64,000 bases of DNA, from assembly GCF_019443405.1 (NCBI RefSeq), contig NZ_CP080376.1, positions 2,480,001 through 2,544,000 on the forward strand, in the 5' to 3' direction. The stretch comes from Brevundimonas sp. PAMC22021. Lineage in GTDB: Bacteria > Pseudomonadota > Alphaproteobacteria > Caulobacterales > Caulobacteraceae. A model generated the notes under the pieces. The model was given only the letters and a program-made list of their open reading frames with translations. It ran no database searches and was not told where the DNA came from. Shown in pieces: positions 1-7,648 of the stretch. The first letter of the stretch is position 1, and each line of letters begins with the position of its first letter. The translations under genes and the position numbers were made by a program.

Positions 1-9
1 GACATCGCG

Positions 10-813
10 ATGGCCCAGGTTTGGGCTTTCGTCGAAGCCTATGCCGATGGGAAACCGCCACCAGATCTCGACTTCGACGTCGACGGCATTCTCGATGGCG
101 AGCGCAATGCCTGGATCCCAGACCTGCACATCTCGGCCAACATGTCCTTCAGCCAATTTGCTCCCGCGACGAGGGCGGGACGGGATGCGGCGGCGGCCGA
201 GTTTCAGGCGCTCGCTGCGCACTGGGCACAAGAGAAACCTTCCTTCGCGACGGTACTCAAGCGCGAGTTGGACAGCATGGAGAGCGCCAATCGCGGTGCC
301 GTGCTGGCCTCTGCGCAGCGCATCGAGAAGGCGATTGAAAACGACGACATTGTCGAGATGTTCGAAGGCGTCGAGAGCGCCATCATGCGACAGTTTCGGG
401 CGCTGCGCGCTTTCTTCGAGAATCGCGGCGTCGCGCTCGAAGCGTCAACCGCCGAGGTGCTGAAGTTCTGGGGATGGGCCGGCAACCACCAGCAACCCCA
501 GCACCGGATTTCGTCTTACCTGTTCGCGGGTCTGGCGCGACGCATAGCCAACAATCAACGCGCGCCGGACAAGGGCATGATGAATGACATCCGGGCGATC
601 GCGACCTACGGCCCTTACGTGGACGCCATGTTCGTCGACCGGATGTGCGAGAACTTGCTGCGGGAACAACCGCTGGCCCGCGACCTCACGATGAAGGCGA
701 AGTTCTTCTCTATGCGAACCGGAGACGCCTTCATCGACTACGTTGATCAGCTCGCAGCACAAGCCACCGATGAGGTTCGTCGATATGCCGAAGAGGCTTA
801 TGGCGTGACCTAG
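10..813 (+). CDS. Hypothetical protein, 5' end possibly outside the window
   Basis: A 267-residue frame from an ATG at 10 to a TAG at 811. The three codons before this ATG are open (D-I-A), so the true start may lie to the left of the window. I do not recognise the family. The protein is soluble-looking, mostly helical and acidic, with no signal peptide, no membrane segment and no cysteine cluster. It precedes a DUF5677-like gene on the same strand by about 180 bp, so the two may work together. Function unknown. Confidence 0.6.
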   Translation: MAQVWAFVEAYADGKPPPDLDFDVDGILDGERNAWIPDLHISANMSFSQFAPATRAGRDAAAAEFQALAAHWAQEKPSFATVLKRELDSMESANRGAVLASAQRIEKAIENDDIVEMFEGVESAIMRQFRALRAFFENRGVALEASTAEVLKFWGWAGNHQQPQHRISSYLFAGLARRIANNQRAPDKGMMNDIRAIATYGPYVDAMFVDRMCENLLREQPLARDLTMKAKFFSMRTGDAFIDYVDQLAAQATDEVRRYAEEAYGVT

Positions 814-993
814 TCATTAGGTCAGGCTGCCGGGCGGCGTATATGTCGTCTTCGTCATACCTGCTTGGCTAGCCGCGGCCGATGTCGAGCTGGGGGTGTC
901 TGCGTCTGCGGGTAACAAGACATAGCGTGTCCTGACCGTCGATGACACATTCTCCTCGTGACCGGCTTCGAGGTCAGCGACGCAGAAGATGGC

Positions 994-2556
994 ATGAGCA
1001 AGGAACCTCGCAAGCCGGTCCTCGGTGATCATGTCCCGGTGAAGCGCAAGCTCATCCCGCCGTTCGTAAGTGCGTTTGGAGGCAAGCTGGCCCAATACTC
1101 TTGGACCCGGCAACTCGTTCCAGAGGCGTTGTGGCTCGGGCTCGTTATCGATCGGTTCGGCTATGCGGAGGCGCGCGAGATATGCCGGTCGCTCGTGCTG
1201 GCCTCGCATGGCGCCTTCCGGGGCGAACCGACCCCGCTGTTTGTAAAGGCGAGCGCCTACGGATCACTTGATGCCGAGACCAAAGCCACGATCACCGGCG
1301 AATTGGACGAGCTGACCCTCGTCCGGATCAAGGCGGCGCTGCGACCGCTCCGGCAGGTGTCCATAGATCACCCTTTGGCGTTCCTTGACGACGGCGCCGC
1401 ACTGGAACCTGAAGATGCGCAACGGCTGCCCGCGATCCTGCAAGAGTTCTATGACCGTCATGGCAGACTGGCGGTTCTCTCTCTGGCGCTCGCCTACGAG
1501 CTGGGGCTCGCCCAAGGCAAGATCCACGTCGCCCCGCATTTGGTTGACGGGTTGAACCAGGCGTTTGCGGTGATCGGCGACTTTCCGACGACAGAGGCGT
1601 CCGAAGGCGCGGCTGGCCAGTTCCGAGCGGCCGCGCCGATGCTGTTTATGACGCCTTTGGAGGACGGAGGGGGATTCCGCGAAGATGACAGCTGGGTGGG
1701 GCGCTTCTGGGACGGGATAGCCGGCTTCGGGCCCTGCTTGTTCGAGGACACCTTCGAAGACGAAGAAGGCGAAGACGGCGACACCATCGAAGCGTTCGTT
1801 CGAGGGTTTCGCAACGCGGTCAGGACCGATCTGCGCGCGCGCCTGAGAGAATGGCGTCTGAATCTGAATGAGATTGAAGCCTTCGAAGTCATCGCCGCAC
1901 TGCTGAGCCGTCAGGCTACGCTCGCCATCGAGTTCGCCGCCGCGCCGTCAATGTGGACCCCGCACTCAGGCCCCGTGACGCTGCGAGCCATGGCCGATGT
2001 CTTCATCACCATGGCCTGGATCCTCAGAGAGCCGGCCCCCCGGGCGAGCAAGTTTGTTGAAGACGGCCTGGGCGCGATCAAGCTCCAGATTGCCCATCAG
2101 GAACGTGCTCTCGAAACCGCGACGCCCGATGACGCGGCCGAGTTGCAGGTGATGATCGATGTGTGGCGCGAGTGGCTGACGATGCAGAGAATGGAGCAGT
2201 TCGTGGAGGTGAATCTCGGGAGCTGGTCTGGCCTCAACACACGGAAGATGGCCGAGGAAGCCGGGTTCCTCGATTTCTACAACTACGTCTATCAGCCGTT
2301 CAGCGGTGTCGCGCATTCCAACTGGGCCCACGTCAGCATGTTCAACACGGTGTTTTGCCAGAACCCGGCGCACCGCGGCCACCGTTCACCCGCCATGGCG
2401 TCGATCGAGCCAGATGCGCATTGGCTCTTCCTCGCAGCCAAATATCTGAACAAGACGCTCAAACATTTCGACGACACGGTCGGATTGGCCGATCTTCCGT
2501 CTGAAGCCTTCGAATACTTCAATGCTCGGCCCGATGACGAGCCTTCAAACAAATAA
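994..2556 (+). CDS. DUF5677-like hypothetical protein
   Basis: About 520 residues if the ATG at 994 is used. A GTG at 958 in the same frame would add 12 residues; neither has a clear ribosome binding site. The C-terminal third reads like the DUF5677 family: a helix around A-x-A-D-V-F-I-T-M-A-W-I-L, then a Y-x-x-F-S-G-V-A-H-S-N-W-A-H stretch about 150 residues later. The middle carries a very acidic linker (E-D-E-E-G-E-D-G-D). DUF5677 proteins have no established biochemical role and are frequent in accessory DNA. Together with the gene before it and the TIR gene after it, this looks like island cargo. The family assignment is from motif memory. Confidence 0.6.
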   Translation: MSKEPRKPVLGDHVPVKRKLIPPFVSAFGGKLAQYSWTRQLVPEALWLGLVIDRFGYAEAREICRSLVLASHGAFRGEPTPLFVKASAYGSLDAETKATITGELDELTLVRIKAALRPLRQVSIDHPLAFLDDGAALEPEDAQRLPAILQEFYDRHGRLAVLSLALAYELGLAQGKIHVAPHLVDGLNQAFAVIGDFPTTEASEGAAGQFRAAAPMLFMTPLEDGGGFREDDSWVGRFWDGIAGFGPCLFEDTFEDEEGEDGDTIEAFVRGFRNAVRTDLRARLREWRLNLNEIEAFEVIAALLSRQATLAIEFAAAPSMWTPHSGPVTLRAMADVFITMAWILREPAPRASKFVEDGLGAIKLQIAHQERALETATPDDAAELQVMIDVWREWLTMQRMEQFVEVNLGSWSGLNTRKMAEEAGFLDFYNYVYQPFSGVAHSNWAHVSMFNTVFCQNPAHRGHRSPAMASIEPDAHWLFLAAKYLNKTLKHFDDTVGLADLPSEAFEYFNARPDDEPSNK

Positions 2557-2674
2557 CATTACAACATAGAGCGGGTTAGGCGGGCCTGATCACGCCGTAG
2601 AAGAGGGCTTGGCGTTTTTTGACAGGCCTAATATTGGCTATGGCGCGGGATGTTCGATATTAGAACTGAGTGAT

Positions 2675-3238
2675 CTAGGTCAGCAATTGTGATAGAGCAG
2701 GCAGAAAGGGTGCCAAAACTGTCATGTGGTTTGCGGCGCTTGCGACCACTGCTTGGTAGGCAGAACTCTTCTCGACAGGTTGTTTGGCGCCGCCGAAGGC
2801 TTCCAGCGCTTCGATCAATCGGCTGCGGGCTTCGATGTCGCCGATCTGGTTTTCCACCGCTTGGATGGCCCCGCGAACGACGTCCGTGACAATGAGATTC
2901 GTTGAAGAGTCGTTTCCAAATGTCACGCGCGCGTTAGCCCCGGTGACATTGATGAAGTGCCCACCTTGCCGATGCGGGAAGGCCCCTTTTCGGCGAACCT
3001 TGAGTTGGAAATGCGCGTCGATGCCGCCAAAGGCGTCATAGAAGCGGGGATCGACGACAGTAAAAACGTCGTCCGATCCATTGGGAAGTGGTCGGCGGAC
3101 TTCGTCACCTGCGAAAATCTGCAGGGTGATATCGCTCACCATCACTGTTTCGCCCGCGAATATCCCTTCGGCCGATCCTCTGACCTCGCCTTCGGGGCTG
3201 ATGACCTCAAAGCAGGATTTGGGAAAATCATCGAACAT
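2675..3238 (-). CDS. Hypothetical protein, divergent partner of the TIR gene
   Basis: A 187-residue protein. I chose the ATG at 3238 because GGGAGG lies 8 nt before it; the longer frame to 3319 has no such site. The first half (M-F-D-D-F-P-K-S-C-F) is predicted beta-rich with an I-F-A-G-E-T-V-M-V-S-D turn. The centre holds N-V-T-G-A-N-A-R-V. The last 70 residues are helical and end in H-M-T-V-L-A-P-F-L-P-A-L. No catalytic motif or membrane segment is evident. I recall similar proteins in accessory regions but no assigned function. It is transcribed away from the TIR gene with 174 bp between their starts. Confidence 0.65.
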   Translation of the reverse strand: MFDDFPKSCFEVISPEGEVRGSAEGIFAGETVMVSDITLQIFAGDEVRRPLPNGSDDVFTVVDPRFYDAFGGIDAHFQLKVRRKGAFPHRQGGHFINVTGANARVTFGNDSSTNLIVTDVVRGAIQAVENQIGDIEARSRLIEALEAFGGAKQPVEKSSAYQAVVASAANHMTVLAPFLPALSQLLT

Positions 3239-3385
3239 GGCCACACCCTCCCGATTGACACGCCCGTACAACCTAGCAGGGAGACGCCTTGCCGTCCCTG
3301 CATCGCTTGCGGCCCGCATTGGCCTCTATGAGCATCGACTCTGAGCTATGTAAACGGCTCATGCCAGCGCGCCCACCTTGTTACG

Positions 3386-3400
3386 GTTCACGCTCCGTTC
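3386..3400 (+). promoter_or_regulatory. LexA (SOS) box before the TIR gene
   Basis: GTTCACGCTCCGTTC matches the alphaproteobacterial LexA consensus GTTC-N7-GTTC exactly and ends 12 bp before the ATG at 3413. It sits in the 17-bp spacer after a TTGTTA (3378-3383), where a bound repressor would block RNA polymerase. The motif has 8 fixed bases, so roughly two copies are expected by chance in a window this size on both strands. The position is what makes it credible. Confidence 0.6.
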
Positions 3401-3412
3401 TAGGCATTTGTC

Positions 3413-4537
3413 ATGCATACCCATGAAGAACTTTTCGCCCTCACCCGCCGTCTCAACGAGATTGCCGAACGGGGAAAAGCCTCAGAACTAGCGGGGCCCG
3501 TTAGGGCACTGGAGAGCGCCGCCGAGCGAGTCGGCAGATCTTTCAGCGGGTCTTGGATCGGTTATCACTCCCGCGTCTATTACGCTGGTCTGAGCACGCC
3601 ACCGCCCGGGGCCGCGTTCAGTCAGGAGTGGGGCACCAAAGAAGTCTTTTCGGACATGGGTTCGAGGGGGGATTGGCGAGAATATACGGCGGAGTTTATC
3701 ACCGCGACCATCGTGCAAATGGCTGGTTCTCCTGACATGGGGGCGCTTAAGGCCTTTGCACGGGAAGCCGAGAAGGCTTTTGATTCTGCCAAGTCCGAGT
3801 TCTTGTCGATCGTCTCAAGCGAGCTTGACCAACGTGCCGACGGCTTTCTGGAGGGACTCAAATCCGAAGTTGCGGGGCTGAAAATTTTCAAAGCCGAGCA
3901 GTTCATCGACTATGCCCGCCCCAAGGGGCAGTTCATGACCCGCGACATGCTGGCAATGGGGCAAGGCATCTCGACCCCGCCTCATTTGATCCCCTACGCT
4001 GAGGCGCTGGAGCTTCAGGGGCCTCCGGTGATGTGCGGCACTCTCAGCGAGAAGATCGCAAAGGCAGCCTCACACCTCGAACGACAGAGCCGCCGGAAGA
4101 GCGCGAAGGATCGAGTCGGCACTAACGTGTTCATCGGCCATGGCCGGTCGCCGATGTGGCGCGAGTTGAAGGATTTTGTTGGCGACCGTCTCAAGCTGCC
4201 TTGGGATGAGTTCAATCGTGTGCCGGTGGCTGGCGTCACGAACATCGCGCGTCTTTCAGAGATGCTGGACGCAGCAGCTATCGCATTCCTCGTGATGACT
4301 GCCGAAGATGAGATGATCGATGGACACATACAGGCTCGAATGAACGTCGTGCACGAGGCTGGCCTATTTCAAGGGCGGTTGGGGTTCACCAAAGCCATTG
4401 TCCTTCTGGAGGAAGGCTGCGCTGAATTCAGCAACATCCAGGGCCTGGGCCAAATCCGCTTTCCCAAGGGGAACATCGCAGCCTGCTTCGAAGAGGTCCG
4501 CCGCGTCCTTGAACGGGAAGAATTAATCGAGGGTTAG
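3413..4537 (+). CDS. TIR-domain effector protein (CAP12/Pycsar-type TIR, PF10137-like)
   Basis: 374 residues. Residues about 238-370 match the TIR-like family once called predicted nucleotide-binding protein: N-V-F-I-G-H-G-R-S at 238-246, W-R-E-L-K-D-F at 249-255, F-N-R-V-P-V-A-G at 267-274, M-T-A-E-D-E at 295-300, and N-V-V-H-E-A-G-L-F-Q-G at 311-321. Glu315 is a plausible catalytic acid for NAD cleavage, as in other TIR NADases; this is inference. Residues 1-230 are a separate helical region of unknown fold that could sense a ligand or partner. Such proteins act in anti-phage abortive infection, for example in Pycsar, but no cyclase is visible here. There is no clear ribosome binding site, so a leaderless start at 3413 is possible. 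A LexA box lies just upstream. Confidence 0.8.
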   Translation: MHTHEELFALTRRLNEIAERGKASELAGPVRALESAAERVGRSFSGSWIGYHSRVYYAGLSTPPPGAAFSQEWGTKEVFSDMGSRGDWREYTAEFITATIVQMAGSPDMGALKAFAREAEKAFDSAKSEFLSIVSSELDQRADGFLEGLKSEVAGLKIFKAEQFIDYARPKGQFMTRDMLAMGQGISTPPHLIPYAEALELQGPPVMCGTLSEKIAKAASHLERQSRRKSAKDRVGTNVFIGHGRSPMWRELKDFVGDRLKLPWDEFNRVPVAGVTNIARLSEMLDAAAIAFLVMTAEDEMIDGHIQARMNVVHEAGLFQGRLGFTKAIVLLEEGCAEFSNIQGLGQIRFPKGNIAACFEEVRRVLEREELIEG

Positions 4538-4762
4538 GTTGGTCGCAAAGCATAGCTTCCTACCCATGTTAGCGCTGCCAGGCTAGCCCCGCAGGTCGCT
4601 ACTTGCCTAGGAATGCATCGACTGCGTGAGTGAGCTCGAATGAGACAGAAGCTGGCCCAACGCCGTCTTGCCGCGCGGAGGGTTCAGTATCGGATGGAGA
4701 TTCAATGTCCGCTCCTGGCGCTTCACTGCTGAAACAGTTGCTGCCTGTACGCCGCACAGCGA

Positions 4763-5632
4763 CTAGAATCGCGGGCTCCAGCGCGCCAACACGTCGTCTT
4801 CCTCATCGTCCTCGTTGTCGGTCGGGGCGTCGGCCAAGAGCAGCATGGTCACCGCGTGCCCGTTTGCCTGCCGGAGAACCTGTTCAAGAACACGAGGCGA
4901 CGGACGCCCCCAATCATGCTGAAGCCAAATCGTCCCATCCATCTCGATCCAGTCGGACGGCGCCGCAATGCCGGCGTTCGGTCTGACCTTGGTGGCGCAG
5001 TCTGACGGAAGGCGACTTTTCCGCTCCACGGCCAGACGCGGGAAGCTCACATGCGCACGGGCGTACCGGATCACGCCGTCGTAAGAGAAGATGACGGCGC
5101 ACGGGATCGAGGCCAATTCGACGAACCGGTTCGCGGCCGCTTCCAGGCTGACGTCATAGGATCTCGCCAGCTTGCGCAGGTGGCCGACCTCCGGGAGGCC
5201 AAGTCGGTCCGCGTCGCGCTCAAACCAGGGCTTCGGCATGAGAATGCCCGCCGCGAAACGGTTCGCCTCGGCCTCCCTCCGTTGCGCGGGCGTCGAGAAC
5301 CCACGCTCGCTGAGATGGGCTTGGGTGCACCGCTGGTTCCCGACGTGGGTGGGGATCAGGAAATGCCCTAACTCATGACCGATGGTGAAGCGCCGACGGC
5401 CGCCGGGCACGCCAGGCCTGCAGAGAATGATGCCCTGGCTTTTGTCAGGATCGGTCAGCAAGGCCCCCTCGAAGGAGGTCGTGTCCAGATCCCTGATCTC
5501 AAGAATATTCACGGCCGCCGCGAGCGCCTCGATCGGAACAGGCGGCGTCCAGTCAGGGTGATGTCTCAGGATCGTCTGGATCAGCCGCTCGGGAGAGCCG
5601 CAGTCCGCCAAATCCATGAGGAGCTCGCTCAC
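4763..5632 (-). CDS. ImmA/IrrE family metallopeptidase
   Basis: 289 residues. The zinc protease motif H-E-L-G-H is at 86-90, and E-A-E-A-N at 120-124 offers the third ligand and begins the usual E-A-x-x-F-A-A-x-L-L-M-P helix. The C-terminal 120 residues are less conserved and end in an acidic stretch (D-N-E-D-D-E-E-D-D). In known pairs, ImmA-type proteases cleave a partner Xre repressor and so derepress mobile elements or stress genes. Its start overlaps the stop of the Xre gene by 4 bp, so the two are translationally coupled, as in ICEBs1 immR-immA. Likely substrate: the neighbouring Xre protein (inference). Confidence 0.85.
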   Translation of the reverse strand: MSELLMDLADCGSPERLIQTILRHHPDWTPPVPIEALAAAVNILEIRDLDTTSFEGALLTDPDKSQGIILCRPGVPGGRRRFTIGHELGHFLIPTHVGNQRCTQAHLSERGFSTPAQRREAEANRFAAGILMPKPWFERDADRLGLPEVGHLRKLARSYDVSLEAAANRFVELASIPCAVIFSYDGVIRYARAHVSFPRLAVERKSRLPSDCATKVRPNAGIAAPSDWIEMDGTIWLQHDWGRPSPRVLEQVLRQANGHAVTMLLLADAPTDNEDDEEDDVLARWSPRF

Positions 5633-5940
5633 GGCTTCTTCAACGCCTCGGCCATGGCGCGAACAGCCGCCCAGGCTTTTTCGTCCAGCTTGCCGTCAAA
5701 CTCCCGATAGAACTGGAGGGCCGGCGCCTCTTCCGAAGGCTCGCTCTCGTCCGACAGGAACGCCACCGTCACCTTGTAGTGGTCCGCCAGTCCCCGCAGC
5801 AGGTCCAGGCTCGGATTGGTGCTGTCGCCGCGTTCGAGTTGCCAGATGTGAGCCTTGGATACGCCGACGCCGTCGGCGACCTGCTGAAGCGATTGCCCGC
5901 TTTTGACCCGCAGGTCCTTGAGCTTGGTGGCCAAAGACAT
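5629..5940 (-). CDS. Xre-family transcriptional regulator
   Basis: 103 residues with a Cro/C1-type helix-turn-helix at about 4-60 (L-K-D-L-R-V-K-S-G-Q-S-L-Q-Q-V-A, then V-S-K-A-H-I-W-Q-L-E-R-G). A short helical tail follows (W-A-A-V-R-A-M-A-E-A-L-K). GAGGGA lies 6 nt before the ATG at 5940. It is first gene of the Xre-ImmA operon and faces the DUF2188 gene across a region with back-to-back promoters and two ATCATACG repeats, the likely operators for autoregulation. Confidence 0.85.
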   Translation of the reverse strand: MSLATKLKDLRVKSGQSLQQVADGVGVSKAHIWQLERGDSTNPSLDLLRGLADHYKVTVAFLSDESEPSEEAPALQFYREFDGKLDEKAWAAVRAMAEALKKP

Positions 5941-5969
5941 TCGGTCCCTCGGAAACGCCGTACAGATGA

Positions 5970-6027
5970 ATCATACGCGTCGGAAGACGGGGTTGACAAG
6001 CGTCGTAGGCGTAAACTATATCATACG
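5970..6027. promoter_or_regulatory. Divergent promoters with repeated operator half-sites
   Basis: Minus-strand promoter for xre: TTGTCA (5999-5994), 18-bp spacer, TATGAT (5975-5970). Plus-strand promoter for the gene at 6064: TTGACA (5993-5998), 18-bp spacer, TATATC (6017-6022). The two -35 hexamers overlap. The 8-mer ATCATACG occurs at 5970-5977 and 6020-6027, exactly 50 bp apart, one on each -10 element. This layout suits an Xre repressor that shuts both promoters. Promoters are read from consensus; the operator role is inferred. Confidence 0.6.
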
Positions 6028-6063
6028 TCACGTTCATCGAGAGCGGGAAAGGAGGTGAAGGAA

Positions 6064-6285
6064 ATGGGCAAGAACCAACACGTCGTCCCCCACGCCAATG
6101 GCTGGGCCGTCCGTGGCGCGGGCAATGCGCGCGCAACCACGGTGCATCCGACGCAGGCCGAAGCGATCTCTCAGGCCCGAGGAATCGCTCAAAATCAGCA
6201 GAGCGAACTGCTGATCCACGGTCGCAACGGTCAGATCCGCGAGCGCGACAGCTTCGGAAACGATCCCTACCCGCCGAAAGGCTGA
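6064..6285 (+). CDS. DUF2188-like small protein
   Basis: 73 residues, starting at the ATG at 6064, which follows a strong GGAGGTGA (6051-6058). The sequence N-Q-H-V-V-P-H-A-N-G-W-A-V-R, then A-T-T-V-H-P-T-Q-A-E-A and I-H-G-R-N-G-Q-I, fits the DUF2188 family, small proteins of unknown function common in alphaproteobacterial mobile elements. It is driven by the promoter facing the Xre-ImmA operon, so the Xre protein probably controls it. A hairpin follows directly after its stop. Confidence 0.75.
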   Translation: MGKNQHVVPHANGWAVRGAGNARATTVHPTQAEAISQARGIAQNQQSELLIHGRNGQIRERDSFGNDPYPPKG

Positions 6286-6291
6286 ACCTCG

Positions 6292-6321
6292 AAAGGCCGC
6301 GTCATCCGTGACGCGGCCTTT
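6292..6321 (+). terminator. Hairpin terminator after the DUF2188-like gene
   Basis: A perfect 13-bp stem, AAAGGCCGCGTCA with TGACGCGGCCTTT, around a TCCG loop, starting 7 nt after the stop codon. The only T run is the TTT closing the stem, so termination may be partial. Confidence 0.65.
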
Positions 6322-6341
6322 CGGTCATCAGGAGCATTCCC

Positions 6342-6602
6342 ATGCGCTTTGAAGGCGCCATCATTCGCGAACAGGGGATCGTCTTCGCGATCGTCGTGGT
6401 GAAGCGGCACATCCTCGACAACACCGCAGAAGCCAACCGGGTGGCGCGCAGCTTCCAACCGGCCTTCCCCGGCATGCCCGTGGTGCTGATGGCTCAGACC
6501 CATCGAGGCGCAGCCACCTATTTCGGCCGGCCTGACATCGCGCGTTTCCTGGCCCGCGTGCCCCTCAGCGCCATCCCCTGGCGCGAATATATCCTGAAAT
6601 GA
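6342..6602 (+). CDS. Small hypothetical protein
   Basis: 86 residues, ATG at 6342 after AGGAG. The sequence contains I-V-F-A-I-V-V-V-K-R-H-I-L and P-V-V-L-M-A-Q. It resembles short uncharacterised proteins that travel with alphaproteobacterial elements, but I cannot name the family. No signal peptide, and no membrane helix long enough to be convincing. It is the first of three closely spaced small genes (7-bp gap to the next). Confidence 0.55.
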   Translation: MRFEGAIIREQGIVFAIVVVKRHILDNTAEANRVARSFQPAFPGMPVVLMAQTHRGAATYFGRPDIARFLARVPLSAIPWREYILK

Positions 6603-6609
6603 GGTCCCC

Positions 6610-6780
6610 ATGATGAAGCCCCGTCGAATCCGCCCGCCCCGTCCGCCCAAGCCCGTCGACCGCCTTCAGAACATGCGGACGATCCGCCCCTTGGGCAAAA
6701 CCAAATGGGTCCGCGCCCACTGGCGCTGGGACTATGATCGCCACGCCTGGGAGTGGGTGCTCGGGCACTGGTCGAAGTAG
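6610..6780 (+). CDS. Very small WxxGxW-like protein
   Basis: A 56-residue frame with two start ATGs in tandem (6610 and 6613). It opens with a Pro/Arg-rich segment (R-I-R-P-P-R-P-P-K-P) and closes with W-V-R-A-H-W-R-W-D-Y, then W-E-W-V-L-G-H-W. The aromatic end resembles the WxxGxW/YxWxxGxW repeat proteins. AGGTCCCC, only partly like a ribosome binding site, precedes it. It lies in a tight row with the genes on either side, which supports it being real despite its size. Confidence 0.5.
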   Translation: MMKPRRIRPPRPPKPVDRLQNMRTIRPLGKTKWVRAHWRWDYDRHAWEWVLGHWSK

Positions 6781-6846
6781 GGGCGCCAGCAACCCATTCG
6801 AGAAGCCGTAGCGCGTGAATCCAGGCCCTTATTGGAGAAGCCGACG

Positions 6847-7317
6847 ATGGACGGCCATAACTTCGAGAGGCTCAAAGCCCATATCTTGCCGCTGTCCCTC
6901 TCCCAGGATTTCAACGTCGCACGGCGAGAGTGGGGGCTCGTCGCGGTGGAGATCAGTGACGAGTGGGACCATTGTCCGTGCGGCCAGGACATCAAGGAGC
7001 ACTGTTACATCCGCAATCGGATGACGGGCCGCGAGACCTATGTCGGCAACGTTTGCATCAACCGCTTCATCCAGATCGACACCGGCAATCTGTTCGACGG
7101 TCTGAAACGGATCGCGAAGGATCCGACGGCCAATGCGAACAACGATCTGATCGAGCATGCCATGCGCATGGGGTATCTCTACGGCGAGAGAGAATACACC
7201 TTCCTCAAACAGACCATGCGCAAGCGGAACCTGTCGGAACGGCAGCTGGCCTGGAAGGTCAAGATTAACCGACGCATCGTCGCTCAGACGGTCGTTGTAA
7301 AACGCACGGTCCGATGA
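6847..7317 (+). CDS. Hypothetical zinc-ribbon-like protein
   Basis: 156 residues from the ATG at 6847, which follows GGAGAA by 7 nt; an in-frame TTG at 6832 is less likely. A cysteine cluster is visible near residue 38, C-P-C-G-x6-C, with another Cys 23 residues later in G-N-V-C-I-N-R-F. This suggests a small zinc-binding module. The rest is basic and ends R-R-I-V-A-Q-T-V-V-V-K-R. I cannot assign a family. It may bind nucleic acid (inference from charge and cysteines only). Confidence 0.6.
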   Translation: MDGHNFERLKAHILPLSLSQDFNVARREWGLVAVEISDEWDHCPCGQDIKEHCYIRNRMTGRETYVGNVCINRFIQIDTGNLFDGLKRIAKDPTANANNDLIEHAMRMGYLYGEREYTFLKQTMRKRNLSERQLAWKVKINRRIVAQTVVVKRTVR

Positions 7318-7648
7318 CCCGCTACGAGCGTCGGTCCATCATCGGCCGATGGCGCTCTTCGGGACGGCAGTCGTCCCTGTATGCAGGTTCTCAGCCGTCA
7401 GGCGGCGAGCGGCCTCAGAGCCATGACCCGAAAGCTGCAAGCTTAACCTTAGCGCGAATCTTCCTTGGCTGCTACTCTCGGGCACCGGCCTCGTCGGGTC
7501 CAGCGTGCGACGCGAGGGCTCGAGCCTCACGCCTGCGCGCAGACCTGCGCGGCGTCGTCACCGGTGGTCGGGGGTGAGGCCCTTCCCGACTTCAATGTTC
7601 AGATCGCGCGCCCGAAGGACGTGGGGCGGCGAATGTTGGGAGCGAGTG
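7318..7648. other. 331-bp gap with no supported gene
   Basis: Open frames exist here on the plus strand, but their protein sequence is Arg-rich and of low complexity, as expected from GC-rich non-coding DNA. A 6-bp hairpin (GGGACG/CGTCCC, 7361-7377) is the only structure I see. The promoter for the helicase gene must lie here, but no convincing hexamers stand out. Confidence 0.4.

Noticed and set aside
4538..4762. Short frames between the TIR and ImmA genes
   Set aside because: Sequence is low in coding character and no ribosome binding site or family similarity is visible.
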